A stretch of DNA of 64,000 bases, taken from contig JAYGXS010000003.1 in assembly GCA_036362985.1 (NCBI GenBank), positions 46,499,733-46,563,732 on the forward strand, in the 5' to 3' direction. Below, piece by piece: positions 11,001 through 21,521 of this stretch. Below the pieces are notes generated by a model. That model searched no databases. It was not told where the DNA came from and saw only the letters and a program-made list of their open reading frames with translations. The position numbers and the translations under genes were made by a program. How positions within the stretch are numbered: position 1 is the stretch's first letter; each line of letters starts with the position of its first letter. The stretch comes from Ligula intestinalis (Eukaryota > Platyhelminthes > Cestoda > Diphyllobothriidea > Diphyllobothriidae).

Positions 11001-13295
11001 ATGAATAAAAACAGACCATGCAGCAGAGCGTTTCGGGTAATTGAATAGTGCGAGTCAGTCTGGCTGCAAACAAAAACAGCACGAATTGTGTCGTCGGTAA
11101 ACAGTTGATTTAGTTCCTCTTTGTTGCCGGATATGAAAACAGCGGGATGATCCAATGGAAACATTGCTTTGCATTCTGCACGGGCGAGTTCATTAGGGTC
11201 AACAGCATACCTTTCAGTAAAGAAGAGAAAAAAGGGTGAAGTCAAAAAAACACTCCCAAAATGCTATCCACATCGTTTAATGAGGATCATCAATAATTGA
11301 AAAGGAAACAGTGGCTTACAGTTTAAGTGACTTACAGCTACTAAAAAAGCAGATTTCGTCAAACTTCGATCTCATCTGGGTGAGATGCAACCAAACTCTT
11401 AGTCCGGTAGAAGATAGAGCTTCCTAGTCAGGAGTTTTCGCATTTCCAACTTTATAAGAGTCGTACAGCCATCGGAAATCGGGATGATGACAACTAATAA
11501 GCTATAAACGGCCGTTTTAATATCCCTCCTCTTTGTTAATAACGTCCTTCTGTCTATAATACTACTCCCGTAAATGATCGCTGAGCGTCTATCAGCCAAT
11601 GTTAATATACCCGATCGAAACCAGTAGGACAATGAGCCCATGACTCAATGGTTAGAGCTTTGAACCTATAAAAAACCGGCCACATGTTTGTGCCTAGGGT
11701 TGAGTATGGCTAGGGCTAAAAAGTCAGGAATGACCTTTGCACTCTCATTTGTATTTAGCGATAATATTCCTTTATCGTTCTTCACGTCAGCTGGCGTTTA
11801 ACAATTCTTTCCTGATAAGGGAGTGGTGATTAAAAGTACAACTCCGTACAAACCCCAAGGAAACTGGTAGGCCGAACGTTTTAATCAACCTTTATGGAAA
11901 AAGATTCGACTTACTTTCATCTCGCAAGATCTGTCCTCCTGGATACTTTGCACTCAATCAGGACCATTTTATGTACTGCTACTCATGCTACACCATATGA
12001 AAGAATGTTTATATATGAGCGGAGGTCAACCACTGAAACCACACTCCCTATATGGTTCATCTCCTCTGGTCGAGTCCTCCCGAAGAGGAGGGTTCAGTCG
12101 TCTAAATATGATCTGCTCGTTAAGGAAGCCGATCAGCTCCAGTGCGACCAGTGCCCATATACGATTCTTTGATGGCGGATAAGAAACCACATTTGTTTGA
12201 TTGATCGCTCCCAGTGTGAAAGACGACGGTGATAATGAGTAAGAGGCAGCAACATTCTTACTCGAAGATCCCATTCCGTTTTTCCCTGACAACCCGCCCA
12301 ACACTGAGCAGAAAAGCAACGCCAGTTCAGTTAATGATAAAACACCTGATAGCACCAATAGCGAAGACGATGTTCACAAGCATAATTTTGAAACATTGTT
12401 CAAACAACAATAACGCGTTCATCCATACAGCCTTCAAAACAGGGACATTAAAAATGTATCACGAGAACACACTCTACTAGAGTTTCCGACAACTTACTCC
12501 CCAATTTGTTGGCCGGAGAGAATTTCATGCTAACCTATTGCCCTGAACATGTTATATTCAAATGTAGGATGATTAAAGCCTAATTCAGGGATACTCATTC
12601 GTCCTGATTCTTCAACCTATTCTGTTTATGCTATCTCGCTCAAATAATTGAGACTGGTTAGAGTACAGCAGTCAGCGCGCATTTTTGTCCACCCAATGCG
12701 CATTTTTGGCAGATAGGCGAACTAAAAAAGGCTCTGTCTAAAGGAAAATCCTCCAAGGTCTTCGCAATATTCTAATAGGAATCTGTGAAAGGAGTAGCCT
12801 AATTTTTCTAAGTGTCAAACTGTCCAAATTTCATAACCAATTTGTAGAGACAAATTTAGTGATGGCTGAAATTTTGCGTTCAGTCCTTGATGTTAGCTAA
12901 ATATTAAGTAAATAACTTTCAGATAAAGCGTATAGCTGCCGGTGAAACCAGGATAATATCCTTTTGCTGAATCAAGGCTTGACATGTAAAGACAAAAAAA
13001 CATATTTTTCCGGAAACTATTCAACTGAGAATATGCAAAAATAATTAGAATAAGAATAGGACAAGGGTCATTAGAGTGGCGAAAGTCAACTGAGTGTACG
13101 GCTATATTGCGGTGGAATTTAACTTGGGGTAGCTTAGGAAAAGGCGATTAAGCGTATCCAAAAATAGCCAACTGGATTAGACACAAACGGTAAAGGTGTT
13201 TACTTTAACTGAAATCCCGGATTCTTGAGTATATTCCCCAAGTGTATTTTCCCCGCACGACCCAAGCCGAAAACCGCTACTCCTGTAGAATGCAT
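7979..13295 (-). CDS. Gfo/Idh/MocA family oxidoreductase, inositol 2-dehydrogenase-like (3' partial)
   Basis: Three minus-strand exons (13295-13204, 11210-11017, 8087-7979) join in phase to give about 131 residues of the NAD(P)-binding Rossmann half. The start is MHSTGVAVFGLGRAGKIHL with the GxGxxG loop (GLGRAG). Then come YAVDPNE at the second beta strand, TIRAVFVCSQTDSHY, and KAVFCEKPISLNVTETEEL with the conserved EKP whose lysine is catalytic in the family. The family oxidises sugars or inositols with NAD(P); inositol 2-dehydrogenase is the nearest match that I know, but the substrate cannot be fixed. The protein should continue for about 200 residues from a CG split codon at 7979. I did not find that exon, so the rest probably lies beyond base 1. 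The ATG follows directly after an AG acceptor, so an upstream leader exon or spliced leader is likely. Confidence 0.8.
8088..11016. other. Intron 2 of the oxidoreductase gene
   Basis: About 2.9 kb without a clear gene. A minus-strand stretch at about 9683-9820 is open for roughly 45 codons and contains SINRHIDRLDAYLALREQWQ. It has a plausible protein-like composition, but I recognise no family. A C-rich tract lies around 10145-10235. No transposon ends are seen. Confidence 0.45.
11017..11210 (-). CDS. Oxidoreductase exon 2
   Basis: The acceptor is TTTACTGAAAG before G-TAT-GCT; the donor is GTCTGT, canonical GT but weak beyond that. The 194 nt complete the lysine codon and encode the stretch from YAVDPNE to NALLHG, ending one base into a glycine codon. 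This covers beta strands 2-4 of the Rossmann fold. Confidence 0.8.
11211..13203. other. Intron 1 of the oxidoreductase gene
   Basis: About 2.0 kb. It contains a Gypsy integrase remnant on the opposite strand (11805-12179, listed separately). A weak tRNA A-box-like string (CTCAATGGTTAGAGC) lies near 11645 without a convincing B box. The rest is AT-rich and shows nothing that I recognise. Confidence 0.5.
11805..12179 (+). pseudogene. Integrase C-terminal fragment of a CsRn1-like Gypsy retrotransposon
   Basis: The piece preserves the end of the integrase core and the start of the tail. It reads TTPYKPQGNW, then AERFNQPLWKKI (the GN..vER.N..lWK region), THATPYERMFIYERRSTTET, and VLPKRRVQSSKYDLLVKEAD. 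The latter matches the P.ERmF.f.RRs...PGPVLLRR.VR.sKyDPLV block of flatworm CsRn1-type elements. A stop (GGTAG in place of a valine codon near 11869) and at least one frame change break it. The enzyme would insert element cDNA into the genome; this copy cannot. It lies in the intron, opposite to the host gene. Confidence 0.7.
13204..13295 (-). CDS. Oxidoreductase exon 1
   Basis: It runs from ATG (complement of 13293-13295), immediately after the acceptor TCATTTCAG, to a GTAAAC donor. The 92 nt encode 30 residues plus two bases of a lysine codon, including the GLGRAG dinucleotide-binding loop. The acceptor abutting the start codon implies an upstream untranslated exon or trans-splicing. Confidence 0.8.
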
Positions 13296-14455
13296 CTGAA
13301 ATGAAGATATTGGAATTAAATAAATAGTAGTATATTTTTGAGTTATATATAACGCGTGAGCGTAAATTAAACCGTCAATTAACTGTTGTACAAACTCTGG
13401 ACAAAAAAATTTCAAAGGCATCGAAATTTAAATAAAGCTAGACGATAGCTTCAGCGAGAGAGGACGGAGATTGCCTTATGGTTGTGGACGGCGAACCCCT
13501 TCCTCAGCCTCATAAGTTACCATTAGATCCACCTGCAGCTAGCTTGCCTCGATGATGTGGAGGAGCTTACAGATGTGTGGGTAAGGAGTCGGCAGTCAAA
13601 CAAGAAGAGTTCAGTAAAGCTGTATGAGACATCATCTCCTGTCACCTGTCGATAGATATCGTGAGGGAATTTTTGAGTCGTAGACTTCTCCATACACATA
13701 GTTGCAGCTCGCTTTCAAAGGTTTTGGATTGATGCTAGTAGTAAATGGGCATAATAAATGCATATCCCCATGTAAGCAAATTCCTTGCCAACTGATGCAT
13801 TAGCCAGAGGGAAAGATTTAAAAAAACGGACTATCAGTTGCCGATAGTCATCTAAGCATATTGAGCGCATAATTAATTAAACTGTCGAATTACTTGGATT
13901 ACCTGATTTAGTCCCCCAAGCTACAAGTCCATAAGGCAGACAGTAGCACCAGCGTCAGCTGTAGGGCTTACTAGGCTTTCACTTCACTTGTCTTCCCTTA
14001 GCTTATTTTTTGTTTCAATAAAAACGATTGACCACTGGCGCGGACGACTTATACAGCCGCAGACATCTTATACTAGCATTACTTACGCTATTTTCTCTAA
14101 CGTAATCAGAACCTATGAACCCTATAACTACCCAATCCATATAGCTCGATGCTTGCGTAAACATGCGGCACGAAGTGGTTATAGACGTATGATTAACACC
14201 GCATCCGGTCTATTTAAAGTCCTCTTTTTCTTCTGTGATTTTAGATTGCATTATGAGTTTTCATAGAGAATAAAAATGAACTCGGTGTAACGGGTTGGAT
14301 TACCCGTTGTGGACTTGCAATAAAAAACACTGCCCCTATTGCCGGTAGGTTGCTCAAACTAAATACTTCGCAGTTACAAAAAATGATAGATGGAAGCCAA
14401 GTGGAAGCCAGGCGGTACCGACTGCCGCCTACAGATCACACCATTAAGGTAAGAC
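13296..14455. other. Upstream region of the oxidoreductase gene, no gene seen
   Basis: AT-rich DNA that should contain the untranslated 5' exon or promoter of the minus-strand gene, which I cannot place. The frame at 13988-14266 shows no domain. Confidence 0.4.
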
Positions 14456-14680
14456 AGTGCCCTTTCAGCCCTGGCAGCACAGGTGGACGGGGGAATGCGG
14501 GGAAATCCGAAGGAATCCGGGATGAAGAATTTTGGTTATCGAACTATAGTTCCCCTGCTAGCAAAATCCTCGGACTCCCCAGTCGACATCCGAGGGAATA
14601 CGAGGGTAAAGAATTTTGCTCTAAGAATTATATTATCAGTACATGTTTTTCGACAAAATAATTAACTATGGTGCTTAAAC

Positions 14681-14830
14681 ATGAAAAACGGGGCATCCCG
14701 CTCTGAAAACATTTCTCGGAGCGGGAGAATACGGGTTGAAATCCCATTTGAGAAGTTGAGGACTGGGATTTCAACCCGTATTCCACCTTCCTTGGAAAAG
14801 TTTTTACAGCGGGACGCCCCGTTTTCGTAT
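14681..14830. repeat. Foldback (hairpin) element
   Basis: Two arms of about 65 bp (14681-14747 and about 14765-14830) are imperfect inverted copies. AACGGGGCATCCCGCT pairs with AGCGGGACGCCCCGTT, and AATACGGGTTGAAATCCCA pairs with TGGGATTTCAACCCGTATT perfectly. About 20 bp separate the arms. There is no coding content. It looks like a foldback MITE, and its GGGAATACGGG-type motif recurs at 14485, 15509 and 19594. Confidence 0.8.
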
Positions 14831-14845
14831 TTTTCAGTCCCAAAA

Positions 14846-14895
14846 TTGATAGATATTGACAGTACACATTAATGTGCACTGTAAAAATCTATCAA
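14846..14895. repeat. 50-bp palindrome without spacer
   Basis: TTGATAGAT...ACAGT.CACATT is followed immediately by its inverted copy AATGTGCACTGT...ATCTATCAA. The 25-bp arms have three mismatches. It starts 15 bp after the foldback element and may be its outer inverted repeat or the scar of another one. Confidence 0.75.
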
Positions 14896-16034
14896 AGTAG
14901 ATTTTTATGAATTTATAAAAAACAACTTTTTAATTACGTTAATCACGTTATCGTCTAACGAAACAAGAAATTTGAGAGCTTAAACATGGAATAAATGGGG
15001 AGTCTAATTGCGAAAATCTTTTTCCGGCGACGGGTTGAAAACCTGGTCCAAGACGAGTCGTCGATTGTACAATAATTATAATTATGAATTTGGCCCCGAT
15101 AACGAAAATTTTTTGGAAAATAAAAATTAACGTTACTGTTATTCCTTAAAATATGGCGTTGCAAATTTATTTAATAAATTAAAGCTTTATACAAAAACCC
15201 TTCACGTCGTGCCTTCAGAGACCAATTGTATTGTAGTATTCTGTACTACTCGTGGCCTTGACGAGTCTGGCGCGTGATTTGATAAAGAAGGGGCGACGAA
15301 CCTCTGTAACGGACCAAACCTGAACCGAACCCTGTTTTCTTGTTTTAATCATCNNNNNNNNNNTAACCTCTGGTCCCCACCGATTGGACGCATTCGACTC
15401 GGCCGTTACACCTCAGCAGATAACACGGAGATCTCTTTTAAAAGCCGGTTTACCTCAGAGTGAACCTCAGGCAACCTCCACTGCAAGCACAATCATCGGA
15501 TTGGAATGGGCTGGCGACGGGGGAATACGGGGCTATCCGGGGGTTAAGGTTAAGGCATATGAATTAGACAGGAATCTTAAATTTTTCATTGCTGTGTATG
15601 TACATCCGTCGGGCTAGGAACGCAATTTAAGTAAATTTTAAGCATTATTGTATGTAAAAAAAGTTGTTAAAATAAGAAATAAATAAGTTTTTAAAGTATA
15701 ATTGGATAGAATGCGTCGATATCATAAATGTTGAATCAACCAAGGGCTTTTTTTTAACTTCCCAAGTAGGCGGTCATTCTTCGCCTTCACCTGGCGTGGG
15801 TTCTGTCGCGTGATAAACACCGATTTCATTTTGACATCATATCTACTATGTATTGTTCAGGTACGAATGTTTCTCAGCAACTTCCGTACGTTTCTCGTAA
15901 TATTATTGTTTAATTATTGACCATAAGCACCCTCATATTATAACTCGCTGATTAGGTTATTGAAACAGACTGTGTTTAAAATGTGCAGAAATAACTGAGT
16001 GATATTTTTTGTTCAGCATAGATAGCGATTAACT
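14896..16034. other. AT-rich DNA with G-rich motif copies and a small gap
   Basis: There is a 10-N gap at 15354-15363. Motifs CGGCGACGGG (about 15027) and GGCGACGGGGGAATACGGGG (about 15508) repeat the motif of the foldback at 14681. No gene is seen. The region leads into the transposase frame at 16035. Confidence 0.45.
15354..15363. other. Assembly gap, 10 N
   Basis: A ten-base run of N inside repeat-rich DNA. Confidence 0.98.
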
Positions 16035-17805
16035 ATGCAGCGATCATATTATGGATTACACCACAGCACTATATATAAGCGCATACAGTGCAGTAAGCGG
16101 GCTTATTTGGAGGCCTTTCGAGATGAAGTGGCAACGTGACCGTCAACGTCGAATGCTGTTGATACTGAGGACGCCGAAGTGGAGATGCCATTGCTCACCT
16201 CAGAGATTCTTTTCGGTACGTATTTAGGTTTTCTAACAGCGCACTAGATGGAGACGTAAGGGTAGTTGATGAAAACACTGTCGCGTCCAATTATTCGTTC
16301 GTTGAAGCCCTGCGAGATTTTTGCGTACATCGGTCGTTGCACCATGAGGCTATTACAAAGCTCTCCGATACGGTCCGTGCTTTTAAGGGGACTACTATCC
16401 CAGATGTTCCAAAGAACTCAAAGGCAATAATGCAAACGCCTCCATCATGCGTTACAAAGTCACTTCATAATGGTGACTATGTCCATGTGGGCTTTCGTGA
16501 TGGCCTTCAGAAGGAACTGCGTATTCGGCAGGGGACCGTCATTCGTGAAGTGTGGCTGCAACTTCGCATTGATGGAATGAAGCTTTTTAAAGCTTCTCGT
16601 CGATGTGTCTGGCCATTATTGTGCCGCATCAGCGACCCCTTCGTCTCCAGACCTTTTGTTGTTGGTGTCTTCGCAGGTTGGAGTAAACCCGACCCTATTG
16701 ACAGGTTTCTTCATGAATATTTTTCGGATCTGAAGGAACTCCTCGCGCGTGGCCTGTCAACTGGACTAAGTCATGGCGTTGTGAATGTCATTCTGCATCA
16801 GGTAGTCTGTGACTCGCCAGCTCGCGCATATGTGAAACAAGTTGCAGCGCACAACGGCACATATGGTTGCCTATACGTAATAGCCAACCTTATAGATGTT
16901 GTCACCAAGGGTCGAGCTTTAACAAGCGAATGAATTTCCAAGATCCTGTGGCCCATTGCGTGATGACACGTCTTTTCTAGCCCGCCGTCAAAAGTTTCAT
17001 CACAAAGGGAGGTCCTCCTTCGAAAACCTACGTATTGACATGATTAAGTGTTTCCCACTTGATTATAAGCATATAGTGTGTCTGGGTGTGATTAAAAGAC
17101 TTCTGCAGACGTGGAGATGGCGTGGGCGCATCAGTGAACTGAATAAACTCAAAGACGTTTGTAGTCGGTGTCTTCCAGTGGAGTTTCCTCGTAAGTGCAG
17201 ATCCCTGGAACACCTGAATTTTTGGAAAGCCTCTGAGTTCCGACAGTTTTTATTCTGTATAGGTCCGGTTGTATTACCTTCTTTTCTACGGTCTGACAAG
17301 TATTACCATTTTTTGATTATTTTCTACCTCAATTTACATTTTTAGCACCCCCAACTGTACAAAAAGTATGAACAATTCGGCCGTGATTTGTTAAAAAATT
17401 TTGTTAATGATAACCACCTTTTATATTGTCACCTGCATGTTATTTACAACGTACACTTATTCCTTCATCTTCCGGACGACGTTAGTGGCTTCGGTGGTGG
17501 ATAATTTTTCGGCCTTCCTTTTTGAGTCATTTTTACGGCGTTTAAGAGAGAAGGTTAGTGGTTGTACATATGTGGCAGCCCAGGTCTGCCGTCGACACTT
17601 TGAAAAGCTGCAGTGTGAGTCAGAAGCATCCAATTTATTTTTGAACGACGATGAGTGTGTTTATAGGCCTCTTCATTTGCGCGGCGGCTCAGACGCCATT
17701 TCGCACCACAATTACGTATTGTCTACGAAGTCACGGAACAACGTCGCTCTAATCGGTGGTAGACCTTGTAAACTTACATCCATTACGGCTAACTGCCCCT
17801 TTTAA
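16035..17805 (+). pseudogene. Tnp2/CACTA-like DNA transposase, broken
   Basis: From ATG 16035 the frame reads MQRSYYGLHHSTIYKRIQ, has an in-frame TGA near 16136, and passes a 32-nt GT-AG intron (16216-16247). It then runs open to 16933. Signature pieces are LRIDGMKLFKASRRCVWPLL (first acidic residue in IDG), PFVVGVFAG.SKP, and VVCDSPARAYVKQVAAHNG (second acidic residue). After a frameshift near 16935 come MIKCFPLDYKHIVCLGVIKR and FWKASEFRQFLFCIGPVVLP; then HLHVIYNV, and after another shift VDNFSAFLFESFLRRL, which may hold the third acidic residue. This order matches animal Tnp2-like proteins that I associate with CACTA/EnSpm elements. Such enzymes cut and paste the element. With one stop and at least two shifts it is inactive. 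The superfamily name is inference. Confidence 0.65.
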
Positions 17806-18053
17806 AAACCCTCGATTTCTTCTTCGCTCTTTTTTATGTTTAAAGCTTCCTTATTAAAAGACTTTTCTTATGCTGCAACCCTTGCTGACGTTCTTTGTAA
17901 ATACGTCCCTTTTAAGAGAACCGACACATTTTACTTAATACCTCTTTTGCTTACGTTTTCTGGAGAATAAAATTTTTCAAAAACCTGTGTTTTGTCTTAT
18001 AATGCTGCACTGACTGCATTGAAGGATGCAATCACAGTTTCTTTTAGCTTAAG

Positions 18054-19328
18054 ATGTTCCTCGTGGTTGACTTCCGCCACGAGAAAACGGTAGACCTGGT
18101 GGCGGACTCCTGGCTAAACCCCACTGACCATAATCTCACCATGTGGCCATCTTCAGACGCAGTGAGGAGGTGGTTGTTAGCCCGGGAGGAGCCTCCTCCG
18201 GAGGGTACGCCATTTTACCCAATACGGGTCCTTGGTCGATACGAAAGCTTACAAAAGGCCCGTCAGAGCGCGAGGTGGGCCGAGGACACCTCCGACCTAT
18301 CAAGTTCGGAGCCCACACATATGGGCAAGGGGTTCCGCAAGAAGTAAGTGCGCAATATTAGCAATGAAGTGTTATCTAGGATTCCCGTGAACTAACAACC
18401 AACTCTGAGGAGGAAACCAACGATGTGGAAAATATCCCACCGCAAACTCCCACACCGCCCACGAAAAGCTTATTGGGATAGCCCACAATCAGTCAGTAAG
18501 CTCTTTTACGTAAGATAATTTTAGGGTACCTTCCACTTACACTTTGCCCACTCCTGCGCCTGTGCACACGAAAACACCTGTGCTGCGCACACAGGAGCAG
18601 CACCAAACCCCTGAAGAGGCCAGTATAAGTGCTCTAAGATCTGAAATGTTGTCACGCTTCGAAGCTCTGGAGTCGCTTATGAGGCAGGACTTTACGGCTT
18701 TGAAAAGGAAGAAACAATATTGCAGTATAGCGTATGATTACGATCTAATTAATTTAACACTTTTGACATGTAGGTTAATTTCCTCCTCACGGTTGGTGGC
18801 CGTGGCCCCAAAGAAATAATACGCCACATATTATCACAGCTTCTAGGACCGCCACTATGCACTACCTTCACATGGCAAGGTTCGACGCAAAAGGACAAAA
18901 AGTCCTTCATTGGCAGTACCCTATACACCATTGTCATGGGTAGGTTGCAATCATTTTAATAATCTTCAGAGACCACACGCCGACACCCGGGGCTACATGA
19001 CGTCACACAGGACGTCATATTGAGCACCACCATTGAGTGGTTCCACGGTTCTTGGGATCGGTACGGAGGCCTCCGAGAAAAACGAAGAGAGGTCACTGCG
19101 GGCAATGTGGTGACATCATACATTCAGTCAGAGGACACTGTAAGTGCCATCGCATACAATGACCTTATTGGTTAACTTTTGCCGACAATTTACTTTTAGT
19201 TACAATTTATAATGTTATTCTTGCTAACATCTGAACAAGCTTATAACTCTCCTTTTCTTTTATAGGAGCCAGCATTCCTGCCCTCCACAAGCTATGGCTT
19301 CCCTGACAATCAACCTACAAGTGACTAA
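18054..19328 (+). pseudogene. Spliced DUF4806-like gene next to the transposase
   Basis: Exons can be read at 18054-18343 (MFLVVDFRHEKTVDLVADSW, then MWPSSDAV and AEDTSDLSSSEP), about 18396-18481 (acidic and Pro-rich), about 18533-18730 (LRSEMLSRFEALESLMRQDF, coiled), 18774-18939, 18970-19139 and 19266-19328 (stop TAA). The last three join in phase with GT-AG sites. They give a domain with TVGGRGPKEIIRHILSQL, FTWQGSTQKDKKSF and a closing IEWFHGSWDRY. An N-terminal tryptophan-rich module plus this C-terminal block is the layout of DUF4806 proteins as I recall them. Joins exon 1-2, 2-3 and 3-4 do not stay in frame (TAG near 18479), so this copy is probably decayed. It lies 250 bp behind the transposase on the same strand and may be its partner. 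Function is unknown. Confidence 0.55.
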
Positions 19329-19437
19329 TATTAATGTTTGTACACAGTTATTTAAATATTTTTTTATCCCATAATATAAAACAATTACTATTAAATTAGA
19401 TTTTGTCCTTTATAAAAAAGCGTCAATGGGCAGCTTA

Positions 19438-19547
19438 GGGGGGGGGGGGGGGGGGGGGGGGGGGTAACGGGGGCGGGGGGGGGGGGGGGGGTGGGGGGGG
19501 GGGGGGGGTTTACCGCAAGGGGGGGGGGGGGTTGGGGAGAGGGGAGG
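19438..19547 (+). repeat. Long poly-G tract
   Basis: About 110 bp are almost pure G with a few A, T and C interruptions. Such tracts can form G-quadruplexes, and they also collapse or slip in assemblies, so length and exact bases are unreliable. The proline-rich frame on the other strand is only its translation. Confidence 0.8.
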
Positions 19548-19593
19548 GGCTTAAATGAGCATGCTAACGTGTCGTGCTGCCAACTTTTTTCGG

Positions 19594-19680
19594 CGACGGG
19601 GGAAAACGGGTTGACATCCCCGCCTTCAGCCTCGTCCTCAGCGGGTGTATAGTCCCGTTCTGCCGTGTTTTCCCCCGTCG
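19594..19680. repeat. Hairpin with G-rich inverted ends
   Basis: CGACGGGGGAAAACGG at the left is mirrored by CCGTGTTTTCCCCCGTCG at the right. The left motif is the same as at about 15508. It may be a small foldback MITE or the right terminus of the transposase-bearing element. Confidence 0.6.
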
Positions 19681-19690
19681 AGCGGTGGGA

Positions 19691-20605
19691 GAAAACGGGG
19701 ATTGTGCTAACAAGGCTCCTCTTATCAATATGCATAGCGTCACGTACAAATTAAAAGGAAAGAAGGTTCAGGTGTAGACATGGGGTTTAATAATGCAGAA
19801 CAATATCAAAGAAATGGAAAATTAGTATAACAAAACGAGTGGGAAAATGTCTCTGGATAGCAGTCTCGAATAATAAAAATCAAAATTGAATGGAACGACC
19901 AAACCGGGATGAGAATGTTCACCCGCTCAAGACGGTAAGAACGTAGCAAGGAGACAATGTGTGTACGGGAGTGATCTGATACGCGAATCAAGAAAGCCCA
20001 ACTCACGGATCCGAGATGTGATACAGCAAACTCTGAAAATTGCCACCAAAAAAAAAGACCTTGAAACGTTCAAACAACTCATTGACCCAGGGGGTCGGAT
20101 TGGCCCGTTACAGTGTGATGAACGGACTGTCAAGGTCGCGATGGTGCCACTTCGACCTTGTTGTTTTAATTTATATCTTTCTGAAATTTATCTTTTAACA
20201 ATTTTTCTTTAGGTCTTTTAGACTCAATTTTAGTAACTGTTGTGGAAGCGTGTGTCGGAGTCCATTAGAACGAGTCGTGGTCCGAAGGAACAAAGAAGGA
20301 AGTTGAGGGCAATGGCGCTGAATCTGCAGCATGTAATCGGCTAATTCTTTAGCTGACAACGATCTACCGATGGTTGACACATACTGCTCTGCTATAGAAT
20401 AGCGGAACCAGAACACTTACAGGAACTTTAACAAAATGTGTCCACCTTTATCCGTCCCGATATTCGATCTTATAAAGAACCGAAGTTTTTCTCCTGAAAA
20501 ACCCAGAAAGAAATTTAAGGCTTATCTTCACTATCAGCCCAAGCCTCTACTGCTCCTATATTCTGATCTCATCGATTAACTTGCAATAAATAAGTAAAGA
20601 ACTAA
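19691..20605. other. No gene seen
   Basis: Frames at 19961-20212 and 20195-20416 carry no recognisable motif. This may be decayed DNA of the Penelope element that follows. Confidence 0.35.
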
Positions 20606-20989
20606 ATGGACATCAAGGAAGGAAAGTTGGTTATCACGTTCCAGTTCCATGGCCAGTTCGAGTTCAATGGCCAACTGTTTAGACAAATTGACGGTGTTGC
20701 AATGGGTAGTCCACTCGGACCGCCCTTTGCAGGCATATTTATGGGCATTCTGGAAGGAAAAGTACTCGCAGAATTGAACCACACAACAATATATAGACGA
20801 TATGTAGACGATATTCTTACGATCGTGGAGAACCTCAAAGAAGCTGAAGAATTGCTGTCCACTATGAGCAAGCTACATCCGAAGATAAAATTTACTGTGG
20901 AAGTGGAACGTGATTACCAAAGCAATAAATATTTTTCGTTCACAAATTCAAATGCTTACTATTCGGCACTTCGTTTTGTTATGACCTAG
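20606..20989 (+). pseudogene. Penelope-like reverse transcriptase fragment
   Basis: Here 127 codons hold motif B as RQIDGVAMGSPLGPPFAGIF and motif C as YRRYVDDILTIVE with both aspartates. They continue into HPKIKFTVEVE, the start of the Penelope thumb. N-terminal motifs and the GIY-YIG nuclease are absent. The frame stops just before an inverted LTR begins at 21030, which may have cut the element. Penelope elements copy RNA at broken or nicked DNA ends; this piece is dead. Confidence 0.75.
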
Positions 20990-21029
20990 GGTGTGTCCGT
21001 GTCGACACTGGTTATATCTCCAAGTTACG

Positions 21030-21521
21030 TGTTAGGTTGAGAAGGCAGAACAGGAAAGCAGATAATAGTGTACTGCCACTTTTTTTGCTTTACCATAAGC
21101 CCTATCTTCTGTGTGTCCGGCAGCTTGGTCTTCTGTATCCGTCAGCAGCGTGTGTTCTGTCGTCGATCTAGCCAAGCAGGGTCCCATGTCTCGGTAACCG
21201 AGCGCGCTATCGTTTTGCGGCGTCTTATTTAAGGAACAACAGCTTTCATTCCCTATTGGCTCCTATGCATGCAACCACCATGAAGTGTCCGCAGGATGAC
21301 ACGTTGCACGCTCAGTGAGGCGCGCACGTGGGTGTGTGCATTCGTGCCCCTTGTCATGCGTGACCTCAGAACATGGTTGAATGCTGTCCTTGCGTCCTCA
21401 GATGTCGGCCTTTGAAGATTGCTCTCTTTGCACGCTCTGCATGCACCAATGGCCTGCTCAATTCATTTGTTTTGTGCCCTCAGGATGACCCGAGTTATGA
21501 CTCGCGTGCTCGTCCGTCTTT
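21030..21521 (-). mobile_element. Gypsy-type LTR, copy 2 (inverted)
   Basis: Read on the minus strand it aligns with 2421-2870 along nearly its whole length. It ends CCTAACA and is followed by the same type of leader (ATAACCAGTGTCGAC at about 21000-21015). The 5' TGTTAGG end is not seen, and similarity fades near 21521. Confidence 0.65.

Noticed and set aside
11641..11720. Possible tRNA or SINE (CTCAATGGTTAGAGC)
   Set aside because: Only the A box is plausible; the downstream GGGTTGAGTATGG is a poor B box and no cloverleaf forms.
19391..19735. Proline-rich frame on the minus strand
   Set aside because: It is the translation of the poly-G tract and has no other support.
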